From Vibrio mediterranei (lineage in GTDB: Bacteria; Pseudomonadota; Gammaproteobacteria; Enterobacterales; Vibrionaceae), in NCBI RefSeq assembly GCF_900088415.1, contig NZ_FLLQ01000001.1:558001-622000 (forward strand): 64,000 nucleotides of DNA, written 5' to 3'. Shown piece by piece: positions 46,837 to 54,559 of this stretch. Numbering within the stretch: the stretch's first letter is position 1; each line of letters begins with the position of its first letter. The translations under genes and the position numbers were made by a program. The notes beneath the pieces were generated by a model. That model ran no database searches, was not told the DNA's origin, and saw nothing but the letters and a program-made list of their open reading frames with translations.

Positions 46837-46884
46837 TAACCGATCGTTCAGATATAATCTACGAAATAACTAAACGATCGGTCA
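46837..46884. promoter_or_regulatory. Paired TetR-type operator boxes
   Basis: ACCGATCGTT at 46839-46848 and its reverse complement AACGATCGGT at 46873-46882; the flanks extend the match to T(A/G)ACCGATCGTT(C/T)A. Two inverted boxes in the GST-tetR divergent promoter region are the classic setting for autorepression. Confidence 0.7.
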
Positions 46885-46937
46885 AGAATAATTTTCTGTA
46901 ATATTGAACGATTAGAACCGTGTTTAAGAGTATTGAA

Positions 46938-47510
46938 ATGGCGAGAAAGGCAAACTTCTGTAAACAAGAGAAACTGCAGCAGGCAATGACGTTGTTCTGG
47001 AGCAAAGGGTATGCGAATACCTCTATCAATGATCTTATCGAGACTCTCGGAATCAATCGGTTTAGCCTGTACAACACGTTTGGTGACAAAGAATCGCTTT
47101 ATTATCTCGCGCTCGACAATTACCTAGAACAAATTTCGTTTCCCAAGCTTGCTACACTTCGAGAACCCGATTCCGGGTTGGAGGCGCTCCGTGACTTCTT
47201 AATCCTTTTTGCCGATAAACAAAAAGAAAACACCTGTGGCTGCTTTATACAAAATGCTGTTGTTGAACATGCCGCTACAAACTCCATGGTACTCAAACGC
47301 AGTGATTCCTTATTTGACACATTAGAAAAGGCAATCGCAGATGTACTCAATAACGCTAAACAGCGCCAGGAACTGGAATCGGACACCGATGTAAGTACGC
47401 TTACGCAGTTCATTATCTGCCATATGCAAGGTATCCGAGTATTAGGAAAAGCAAAACGTTACAACAACATTGATATCGCAACCAAAATGTTAATTGGTGC
47501 AATCAAATAA
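46938..47510 (+). CDS. TetR-family regulator divergent from GST
   Basis: A 190-residue TetR protein. HTH at about residues 10-50: QEKLQQAMTLFWSKGYANTS then INRFSLYNTFGDKESLY. A pair of nearby cysteines (CGC, about residue 98) could be the redox- or electrophile-sensing element seen in NemR-like relatives. The ATG at 46938 with AAGAG is preferred to the GTG at 46920. It probably represses the GST gene and itself through the paired boxes. Confidence 0.87.
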   Translation: MARKANFCKQEKLQQAMTLFWSKGYANTSINDLIETLGINRFSLYNTFGDKESLYYLALDNYLEQISFPKLATLREPDSGLEALRDFLILFADKQKENTCGCFIQNAVVEHAATNSMVLKRSDSLFDTLEKAIADVLNNAKQRQELESDTDVSTLTQFIICHMQGIRVLGKAKRYNNIDIATKMLIGAIK

Positions 47511-47534
47511 CGTCTAACCTTGATTAGCTGAATG

Positions 47535-47774
47535 TCATTGTGTCCTAAGTGAGCTTTTATAAAGGGCTTCAAGATAGTGAGTATCTCTACAAGGCATTTC
47601 TTGATATTCATTTAAGCGTATTTGGTTTACCGCTGACTTGAGTTGTTGCAGTGAAATGTCGTGCTCTTTACAAAGCTGATGCTTGTTCGAACCTTGATAG
47701 AGTTTGTCTGCAAGCTGCTGTGCTAAAGTACTGTCGAGTGGATGATGGTGAGTGTTTAGTTGTCTGTTCATCAT
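47535..47774 (-). CDS. Small HTH-like protein of unknown function
   Basis: A 79-residue protein rich in His and Gln at its N-terminus. The centre, LADKLYQGSNKHQLCKEHDIS with LQQLKSAVNQI, has the spacing of a helix-turn-helix (about residues 21-53), so a DNA-binding role is possible. AGGGGA stands six bases before the ATG at 47774, but its GGG is paired in the 47783-47804 hairpin. It lies after gltS in the same direction. I do not recognise the family. Confidence 0.6.
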   Translation of the reverse strand: MMNRQLNTHHHPLDSTLAQQLADKLYQGSNKHQLCKEHDISLQQLKSAVNQIRLNEYQEMPCRDTHYLEALYKSSLRTQ

Positions 47775-47782
47775 GGCTGTTC

Positions 47783-47804
47783 CCCTAGGTCATAGCACCT
47801 AGGG
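47783..47804 (-). promoter_or_regulatory. Hairpin covering the ribosome site of the small HTH-like gene
   Basis: An 8-bp stem (CCCTAGGT / ACCTAGGG) with a GCTATG loop. The 3-prime arm on the minus strand supplies GGG of the AGGGGA ribosome site. It may gate translation, or end the gltS message. Confidence 0.55.
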
Positions 47805-47851
47805 TATACAGTGTAAGATTTAAGTTCTAATCAGATAACGTTCAATAAAAC

Positions 47852-49078
47852 TTACATAAGAACACCCATGAAATACGGGATGATAAATGCGTTGGCAAGG
47901 TCAATGAAAAATGCGCAGACCAACGGCACAACGATAAATGCTTGATGAGAATTGCCATACTTTTGCGCAACCGCGGACATGTTTGCCATTGCCGTTGGCG
48001 TAGAGCCTAACGAAATCCCACCAAAGCCTGAACAAATAACCGCTGCATCATAGTTTTTACCCATTGCTGGAAAAATAACGAAAAGATTAACTAATATCGC
48101 CACAATAAATTGCGCTGCTAAAATCGCGAAAATTGGTCCGGCTAGATCCACTAATGTCCATAGCTGCATACTCATTAGTGACATCGCAAGGAAAGCTCCT
48201 AAAGACATATCCGCAATCAGAGCAACAGCAGGTTTGTTCGCAGGCCATGAGGTTCCGGTAATTCGCGGATAATTATGCGGTACGAGATTAGAAAGAATGA
48301 TGCCAGCAAATAAGCAGGTAACAAAAAGAGGAAGCTGTAACCCTAAATGCTCAATACCTTCATTTAAGAAAACACCAACAATGATACAAGTATGAATGGC
48401 CAACATGGCATCAAGAAAATCATAGGAGGTAATTTTAGGCTCCGGCTGATTTTCGGAGACACCTACATCTAACGACTGTTGCTCTTGTGGTTTAAGGTCG
48501 TATCGCTTGATAAGGAACTTAGCAATTGGTCCCCCCATGATACTCGCAAGAATAAGACCAAAGGTTGCACTTGCAATTCCCAGTTCCATTGCTGAATTTA
48601 ACCCAAACTGCTCCTGGATTTTTGGAGCCCAAGCGATGGCAGTGCCATGTCCACCAATAAGAGAAACAGTGCCACTAAGTAGCCCTGCTACTGGTTCCAA
48701 ACCAAAGGCCGTAGCAACGGTAATACCAGTTAAATTCTGGACTATCATGTAGGCTATTGTCACTGCCAACAATATGACGAGTGGTTTTCCACCTTTTTTG
48801 AGGTCACTCAAGCTAGCGTTAATGCCAATGGTAGTGAAGAAGTAAACAAGCAATACATCGCGCGCCATCAGATCGAAACTGACCTCAATTGATGTCGCCA
48901 TATAGAACAGAGCAAAAAGAACCGAGAAGACGATTCCTCCAGAGACCGGTTCAGGAATGCTGAATTCTTTTAGGAACCCAACAACCTGATTCAGTCTACG
49001 ACCAACAAAGAGAACAATAATACCCAGAGTAACCGCAAAAAAAGAATCAATATGGACAGCGCCATCTTCAATAATCAT
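47852..49078 (-). CDS. gltS: Sodium/glutamate symporter
   Basis: A 408-residue inner-membrane symporter of the ESS family taking up glutamate with Na+. The two inverted repeats with their hairpin motifs are visible (SLIGGHGTAIAWAPK and GFGGISLGSTPTAMANM), with many hydrophobic helices and the amino-terminal FSIPEPVSGGI. It resembles E. coli GltS along its length. I prefer the ATG at 49078; an upstream GTG at 49087 is directly next to the AGGA site. Single gene, possibly transcribed into the small HTH-like gene. Confidence 0.93.
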   Translation of the reverse strand: MIIEDGAVHIDSFFAVTLGIIVLFVGRRLNQVVGFLKEFSIPEPVSGGIVFSVLFALFYMATSIEVSFDLMARDVLLVYFFTTIGINASLSDLKKGGKPLVILLAVTIAYMIVQNLTGITVATAFGLEPVAGLLSGTVSLIGGHGTAIAWAPKIQEQFGLNSAMELGIASATFGLILASIMGGPIAKFLIKRYDLKPQEQQSLDVGVSENQPEPKITSYDFLDAMLAIHTCIIVGVFLNEGIEHLGLQLPLFVTCLFAGIILSNLVPHNYPRITGTSWPANKPAVALIADMSLGAFLAMSLMSMQLWTLVDLAGPIFAILAAQFIVAILVNLFVIFPAMGKNYDAAVICSGFGGISLGSTPTAMANMSAVAQKYGNSHQAFIVVPLVCAFFIDLANAFIIPYFMGVLM

Positions 49079-49199
49079 GTATTCCACATCCTGTTAGAAA
49101 ACGATACAGAATAGAATGCCTTTATTTTGCGCGCTATCCAACTCTTTTTAAAAAGATTTTAACCTTGATAACCAATACTTACTTGTTCTTTCCGTACCC

Positions 49200-50234
49200 T
49201 TACTTACCTTTATTCTTCAGTTCTTCAATGACGTAAGGCGGTGCGACTTTTTCTAGCTCCGTCAGACAGGCGTCAGCTTTCTCGTGCCCAGTTCGCACAT
49301 AAATGTCGCAAACTGCGTAGAGTTGTTCTGGCGCACCAGAAATCAAGTACGCTTTTTCAAACGAATCCGTCGCTTTCGCTACATCAATCGGTTCTTGAAG
49401 TACACCGTTCAAGTACCAATAATAACTGTTGTCAGGCGAGTACTTCGTCGCCTGTTCGATAGCATTAGCCGCTTCGTTCTTGTTGCCTATCCTGACTAAC
49501 GTTAACGCTTTTGAATAGTATAATTGAGCTGAAGTGCTGTCGTTTTCTATGGCACGATTTAACACTTCTAGCGCATTCTCATCTTGTTGTTGCGCTCGAT
49601 AATTATCCGATAGACTCAGAGAGACCTGCGTCGCCATTGCAGGGTTCGTTATCAACTGTTGGTAGATTAATTCAGCGCTGCTGAAGTCTTGATGCCAACG
49701 GTAAACATCCGCTAGAAGTAACTGCTTTTCACTGCCAGAATGCTGCTTCAACTGCTTAATAGCGCTTGGATAAATCTTATCAAGCTCTTGTTGCTGCTGC
49801 TCATGCATATTGGTGTAATCAGGGATCAAATTTACCAAAGCTGCCAACTGCACGTCACTGCTTTCATCGTTTAATAATGGAGCAACCAACTTCCATCGAT
49901 ATTCAAACTGATAAGGTTTGGCACCTACGATGGCTGCTTGTCGAATATCAGAGTTTGAGTCTTTAAGAGCTCTTGAAACTGCAACCAGTGCATTCTGGTT
50001 TGGAAACTGACTAAGCTGATGCAAAGCATCAACGCGACGTTGTACGTTCTCTGACTGATTCTGCGCCGTATAAGACAGGCGCTGAATTTGTTGCGCCGTA
50101 CTTTCTTGAGCTGAAGCAGCGACGCTTTGTGGTTTGGTTTTGGTAACTTGATCTTTCTGTGGTTCGGCACTGACTGCCGAAAGACTAAAGATCGTTGCCA
50201 TCGCACCTAAAGCGATCAGATGTCTATTTTTCAT
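49200..50234 (-). CDS. HEAT-like and TPR repeat exported protein
   Basis: A 344-residue protein. A signal peptide (about 1-24, ending SAVSA) precedes HEAT-like repeats (DIRQAAIVGAKP, DVQLAALVNLIP, about 75-150) and TPR repeats (ALEVLNRAIENDSTSAQLYYSKALTL, EAANAIEQATKYSPDN, in the last third). Such solenoids bring proteins together. The ATG at 50234 has AGGAG; the gene lies 10 bases after the anSME-like gene and should be co-transcribed with it. A periplasmic scaffold role beside that enzyme is plausible but not shown. Confidence 0.8.
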   Translation of the reverse strand: MKNRHLIALGAMATIFSLSAVSAEPQKDQVTKTKPQSVAASAQESTAQQIQRLSYTAQNQSENVQRRVDALHQLSQFPNQNALVAVSRALKDSNSDIRQAAIVGAKPYQFEYRWKLVAPLLNDESSDVQLAALVNLIPDYTNMHEQQQQELDKIYPSAIKQLKQHSGSEKQLLLADVYRWHQDFSSAELIYQQLITNPAMATQVSLSLSDNYRAQQQDENALEVLNRAIENDSTSAQLYYSKALTLVRIGNKNEAANAIEQATKYSPDNSYYWYLNGVLQEPIDVAKATDSFEKAYLISGAPEQLYAVCDIYVRTGHEKADACLTELEKVAPPYVIEELKNKGK

Positions 50235-50244
50235 TGGTAGGCTC

Positions 50245-51618
50245 CTAGAACTTGGTTGCAAATCCAACATTGCGAATCGCTTGGTCGCTGTACTTTCCAT
50301 GAGCTACCGGATTGCCGGTGGCACGTAAGATATAGGCAATCGCTTTATCTGCGTGCGAGAAAAACTTTTTCCACCCTGCACAAAGGTAGTTGAGCCCAGG
50401 CTCACCTGTACGGGTCTTAATAAATCGGTTTTTGGGACATTCGCCATAGCATGCAAACTGATAGTCACACTGCTGACACTGCGCCGTTAGCGTCTTAGAT
50501 TTAGCGAATCCGAAATTTTGTTGTGCTTGGCTATAAGCCATTGTTTCCAATTTAGTTTCGTTAATATTGCCAATTTTGTACTCGGGGTATACATAATGGT
50601 CACAACTATAAACATCGCCATTAGGCTCCATTGCTAAGCCTTTGCCACACAATTGACCAAGCGTACATAACGGATTTTTTCGTCCCATCCAAGTTTCCAC
50701 ACTCGCTTCAAAGTACTGAACAAACACACGGCCGATATCTCGTTGAATCCACTCATCGAAGATAGCAATAAGGAAATTACCCCAAGCCTCATCAGAAACG
50801 CACCATGATTCCATAATCGAGTTGGCGTTACCGGGAATTAGTCTTTTGTCTCCTTGCTTGAGCTGCTCATTTGATTTCCATGTTTGCGGTGCAGTGGTTC
50901 GGAACGACTTCTGCTCAACAATTGGAATAAACTGCATTTGTGGTGAACGCACTTCATCACGCAAAAAACGATACACTTCTAAAGGATTCTTGCTCGTGAG
51001 GTTATTAACGCAGGTCAAAGTGGCAAAGCTCACCTTGTGTTTGTGCAGCAGTTCAACTGCCTTCATGACTTGCTTATGTGTACCACGCCCTGCTCGGTTG
51101 GTTCGGTAAGCATCGTGTAGCATCTGTGGGCCATCAATACTCAGTCCAACAAGGAATTGGTTCTTAGCAAGAAACTCACACCATTTATCATCAAGCAGTG
51201 TACCGTTCGTTTGCAGGTCATTTGAAATCTTAATACCTACAGGCTGATATTTCTTTTGTAGTTCAACCACTTTTTCGAAATAACTGAGGCCAAGCATAGT
51301 TGGCTCCCCACCCTGCCACGAGAAGATGATTTCCGGCGTATTCTGCCCTTCAATGTAGTTTTTGATGTACTGCTCTAGAAGCGCTTCGTCCATCTCTGGA
51401 GAACAGCCTTTTTTGTATTCCAACAGGTCTTGTTTACTTAGGTAATAGCAATAATTGCAATCAATGTTGCACACAGCGCCAATGGGCTTCGCCATCACAT
51501 GCATTCTTTTGGAAGCTTTCCCTTGGAACTGGGGACCTTGCGATAAGTGGATTGACTGTGAGGACTCTGTCTTTCGGGAATCGCCTATCGACTGAGCTGA
51601 ATTCACACTTAATACCAT
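50245..51618 (-). CDS. anSME-type radical SAM / SPASM enzyme
   Basis: A 457-residue radical S-adenosylmethionine enzyme of the anaerobic sulfatase-maturase type. The cluster site CNIDCNYCYYL (C-x3-C-x2-C, about residues 50-60) and the SPASM region with CTLGQLCGKGL, YSCDHYVYPEY, CQQCDYQFACYGEC give the expected cysteines for three clusters. Known anSMEs oxidise a Cys or Ser in sulfatases to formylglycine. No sulfatase with C/S-x-P/A-x-R is adjacent, so the local target is uncertain. It is divergent from an FGE-like lipoprotein gene and followed by the HEAT/TPR gene. Confidence 0.85.
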   Translation of the reverse strand: MVLSVNSAQSIGDSRKTESSQSIHLSQGPQFQGKASKRMHVMAKPIGAVCNIDCNYCYYLSKQDLLEYKKGCSPEMDEALLEQYIKNYIEGQNTPEIIFSWQGGEPTMLGLSYFEKVVELQKKYQPVGIKISNDLQTNGTLLDDKWCEFLAKNQFLVGLSIDGPQMLHDAYRTNRAGRGTHKQVMKAVELLHKHKVSFATLTCVNNLTSKNPLEVYRFLRDEVRSPQMQFIPIVEQKSFRTTAPQTWKSNEQLKQGDKRLIPGNANSIMESWCVSDEAWGNFLIAIFDEWIQRDIGRVFVQYFEASVETWMGRKNPLCTLGQLCGKGLAMEPNGDVYSCDHYVYPEYKIGNINETKLETMAYSQAQQNFGFAKSKTLTAQCQQCDYQFACYGECPKNRFIKTRTGEPGLNYLCAGWKKFFSHADKAIAYILRATGNPVAHGKYSDQAIRNVGFATKF

Positions 51619-51759
51619 AACTCATGCACCTTTTATGTTGAGACTCATCGCATTTTATATCAGGGCGAAACACGCGGGCGTTATAGTGCTTATAACCAAA
51701 AAGAAAGTGGGCAGTCGTTAAAATTGAGGAGATGTTTCTTAACACTACAGAGCCAAACT

Positions 51760-52569
51760 ATGACTGATTACTCAGAGGAAAAAAGGGCATGGAATACAAC
51801 AAAACTACTTGTTGTTTTAGCCATCATTGCGCTACCTATACTACTTTCTGGCTGCGCGAGTACGTCCAACCATCCTATCGCTATGAGTATCAACCAAGAT
51901 ATGGTTCTCGTTGAAGGTGGTGAGTTTACTATGGGCTCCGACTCCGACACCGCAGCAAAGTCAGAGCGTCCAGCCCACTCTGTTCGAGTCGATAGTTTTT
52001 ACCTATCCAAATTTGAAGTCACCCAAGAGCTGTTCGAGTCCGTTATGGGTTCATCGATGAGTTACTTCGCAGCGCCTGATGTACCCGTGAACAATTTAAG
52101 TTGGCAACAAGCCAACTACTTCGTTGAGAAACTTAATGAAATGACCGGCGAAAACTATCGTTTACCGACAGAAGCCGAGTGGGAGTTTGCAGCGAAAGGC
52201 GGTATCCACTCTAAAGGATATATCTACGCCGGTTCCAACAACATTGATGACGTCGCCTGGTACTCAGAAAACGCCAATAATCGCGCTCACCCAGTTGGAA
52301 TGAAACAACCTAATGAGCTAGGTTTGTATGATATGACAGGAAACGTAGGTGAGTTTGTTCAAGATGCTTTCGATGACGGCTTCTACCGTTTTTCTCCTGT
52401 TAACAACCCAAATAACGCCAAACATTCAGACTCAGGGCTTTCACATAAATCCGTAAGAGGTGGCAGTTTCTCTTACGACGCGAACGAATCTGAAAACTTC
52501 CGACGCGACTTTGCGAGTCAATCAATCATCATGTCGGATATGGGCCTTAGACTCGCGAAAGACAAATAA
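51760..52569 (+). CDS. FGE-sulfatase-domain lipoprotein lacking the FGE cysteines
   Basis: A 269-residue exported lipoprotein. Residues about 14-32 are hydrophobic and end in the lipobox LLSGC. The body has the formylglycine-generating-enzyme fold: MVLVEGGEFTMGSDSD, SFYLSKFEVTQELF, NYRLPTEAEWEFAAKGG, YDMTGNVGEFVQD, SVRGGSFSYDANES and DMGLRLAKD. True FGEs need two cysteines in the GGSF-x-C-x4-C region; here that reads SFSYDANES and the only cysteine of the protein is in the lipobox. So the fold is used for binding, not for oxidation. The phosphatase gene follows 28 bases on. The start at 51760 has a weak ribosome site. Confidence 0.85.
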   Translation: MTDYSEEKRAWNTTKLLVVLAIIALPILLSGCASTSNHPIAMSINQDMVLVEGGEFTMGSDSDTAAKSERPAHSVRVDSFYLSKFEVTQELFESVMGSSMSYFAAPDVPVNNLSWQQANYFVEKLNEMTGENYRLPTEAEWEFAAKGGIHSKGYIYAGSNNIDDVAWYSENANNRAHPVGMKQPNELGLYDMTGNVGEFVQDAFDDGFYRFSPVNNPNNAKHSDSGLSHKSVRGGSFSYDANESENFRRDFASQSIIMSDMGLRLAKDK

Positions 52570-52597
52570 GCTTTCATCGTCACGGCAAGGACAGACT

Positions 52598-54307
52598 ATG
52601 CATAAGAATAAACTCATAAAACCAATAGTGACAGCATCACTTTTGGTGACTTTGTGTTTCAACGCTAGCGCGGCGCTAGCAACAGAGTCTAAACCCAATC
52701 TCGTGCTGCAGATAACCGTTGATGGGTTACGTGCAGATCTGATTGAGCGTTACAAACACAATTTCTCAGACAATGGTTTTAAATACCTTATGGACCAAGG
52801 CGTTTATTATAAAAACGCCAATTATGAACATGCTAATACCGAAACCATCGTAGGCCATGTTTCCCTAGCAACCGGTGCACCACCAGCCGTACATGGCATG
52901 GTCGGTAACGTTTGGTTTGACCGAGGATTAGATAGGCTTGTCTACAACGTCGAAGATCCCAACTATTCAATGTTAACATCTGGTGCAGGTGTTGATAAAT
53001 CCACTGAAATAGACCCAACACAGAAAGCAGCGGCAGGCGATGGTCGTTCACCTGAACCTATTCTTTCGACCACATTTAGTGACGAGCTCGTTATCAGCAA
53101 TAATGGACAATCACGCGTTTTCTCTGTTTCAGTGAAAGATAGAGGTGCAATTTCCCTGGCTGGACATGGTGGTAAAGCCTTTTGGTTCTCAAAAGCACAG
53201 TCTCAGTTTGTCACCAGTGATTATTATTACGACACCAACCCATTTTGGGTTGATCGATGGAATGAGAAAGCCATTCCTGCCAAATACTCAGGAAAGCGAT
53301 GGGAGCTTTCACTACCCAAAGATCAGTACTCTCTGCAAGAAAACAACAAAGAGCATAAAGTGGATTTAGGCGGATTTGCACGTACCTTCCCTCACCCTTA
53401 CGGGCCTGCATCTTATAAGTACTACTCGACGATGTTGACAGTAAGTCCAGCTGGCGATGAAATCACGGCTGACTTTGCCAAGACACTGCTGGCACAAGAA
53501 AAGTTAGGAAGCGGAAACGCAACGGATTATCTGGCTATCAGCTTTTCTTCCAATGATTACGTCGTTCACCTTTATGGCGCATCGAGCTTAGAAACCGAAG
53601 ATAACCTCATCCGATTGGACAAAACACTCGGTGATTTATTCAAATATGTTGACGACTCGATTGGCCTAGAGAATACCCTTATCGTGCTCTCTGCGGACCA
53701 CGGAGTCCCTGAAGCATCTCCAACTGTCAATACGCTTGGTTTTAGACAACCATTTTACTTCAATAAGGATGCGTTGCTGACTGACGCTCTTATGACACGA
53801 CTTAAAAACGAATTTGGTCTGGAAAAAGACGTGATTAAGCTCTACGCACAGCCGTATATTTACCTCGATCACGAACTTATTGCTGCTAAAAATGTATCAC
53901 TCAGCGATGTGCAAAAAGTTATTGCTGAAGAAGTAATGAAAGTAAAAGGGGTGGCTACTGCAGTAACGAGTGAGGATATCGCAAGCAATCGAGTCCCAGA
54001 TTCACGAGTTAATGAGCTGATTCGCAACAACTATCACCCTCTTCGCTCCGGCGACGTCTATATGGTATTTGGTCCTCGTACCTATATTAATGATATGGAT
54101 GGACTCACTATTGCATCAACGCATGGTTCACCATGGCGCTACGATACGCACGTTCCCGTCATCTTTGCTGGTCACAACCTCAAGCCCCAAACGGTTACGC
54201 GCCCTGTCACACCTTATGACATCGCCCCTACACTATCTGGATATTTAGACGTTAGTGCTCCAAGTGGCGCTACAGGCGTGATGTTAGAAGAAGTATTTCA
54301 AGATTAA
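52598..54307 (+). CDS. Alkaline phosphatase-superfamily phosphodiesterase/phosphatase, exported
   Basis: A 569-residue periplasmic enzyme: signal peptide (about 1-28, ALA before TESK), then the alkaline phosphatase/NPP fold. Asp42 in QITVDGLR is a metal ligand, Thr83 in NTETIVGHVSLATG aligns with the sulfatase or phosphatase nucleophile (ten residues before the ATG that corresponds to LTG), LSADHG and STHGSPW hold further metal ligands. A threonine nucleophile fits PafA-like phosphatases and NPPs, and excludes a formylglycine sulfatase. AAGGACAG precedes the ATG. It follows the FGE-like gene, and a terminator ends the operon. Confidence 0.87.
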   Translation: MHKNKLIKPIVTASLLVTLCFNASAALATESKPNLVLQITVDGLRADLIERYKHNFSDNGFKYLMDQGVYYKNANYEHANTETIVGHVSLATGAPPAVHGMVGNVWFDRGLDRLVYNVEDPNYSMLTSGAGVDKSTEIDPTQKAAAGDGRSPEPILSTTFSDELVISNNGQSRVFSVSVKDRGAISLAGHGGKAFWFSKAQSQFVTSDYYYDTNPFWVDRWNEKAIPAKYSGKRWELSLPKDQYSLQENNKEHKVDLGGFARTFPHPYGPASYKYYSTMLTVSPAGDEITADFAKTLLAQEKLGSGNATDYLAISFSSNDYVVHLYGASSLETEDNLIRLDKTLGDLFKYVDDSIGLENTLIVLSADHGVPEASPTVNTLGFRQPFYFNKDALLTDALMTRLKNEFGLEKDVIKLYAQPYIYLDHELIAAKNVSLSDVQKVIAEEVMKVKGVATAVTSEDIASNRVPDSRVNELIRNNYHPLRSGDVYMVFGPRTYINDMDGLTIASTHGSPWRYDTHVPVIFAGHNLKPQTVTRPVTPYDIAPTLSGYLDVSAPSGATGVMLEEVFQD

Positions 54308-54321
54308 CTTATCCTAACCTC

Positions 54322-54344
54322 CAAGAGAGCGTTACGCTCTCTTG
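54322..54344 (+). terminator. Terminator after the phosphatase gene
   Basis: A perfect 10-bp stem (CAAGAGAGCG / CGCTCTCTTG) with a TTA loop, 14 bases after the stop; the T-run is short. Confidence 0.75.
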
Positions 54345-54536
54345 ATCATAATTTTCTCCTTGAGCACACTAAAAATCGTGTAGGAAAACATGAAGTTTTT
54401 GCCATGTTTAGTGTACAAAACACCGTCACCCCATTCAGCAATCCAGCTCTAACCAATTGATTTTAAGACCAATTACCCCATAAGTGCGCTCTTCGGCTTT
54501 TTTGGCTTCAGCATTTTCGATACCATCGTGCATCAC
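54332..54536 (-). pseudogene. Frameshifted small gene or gene relic
   Basis: Reading the minus strand from 54533 gives MHDGIENAEAKKAEERTYG continuing to a stop at 54435 (32 residues). One frame over, from about 54450, a coding-like stretch runs SWIAEWGDGVLYTKHGKN... to a TAA at 54332. Joined at LKINWLE they give about 65 residues of ordinary composition. A single-base indel in a small gene explains this better than chance, but both frames are short and neither has a good ribosome site. Confidence 0.35.
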
Positions 54537-54559
54537 TTGTCATCACAGATAGCCCATTG

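Noticed and set aside
52598..54307. Sulfatase
   Set aside because: The nucleophile position is Thr and there is no C/S-x-P/A-x-R motif; it is a phosphatase or phosphodiesterase of the same superfamily.
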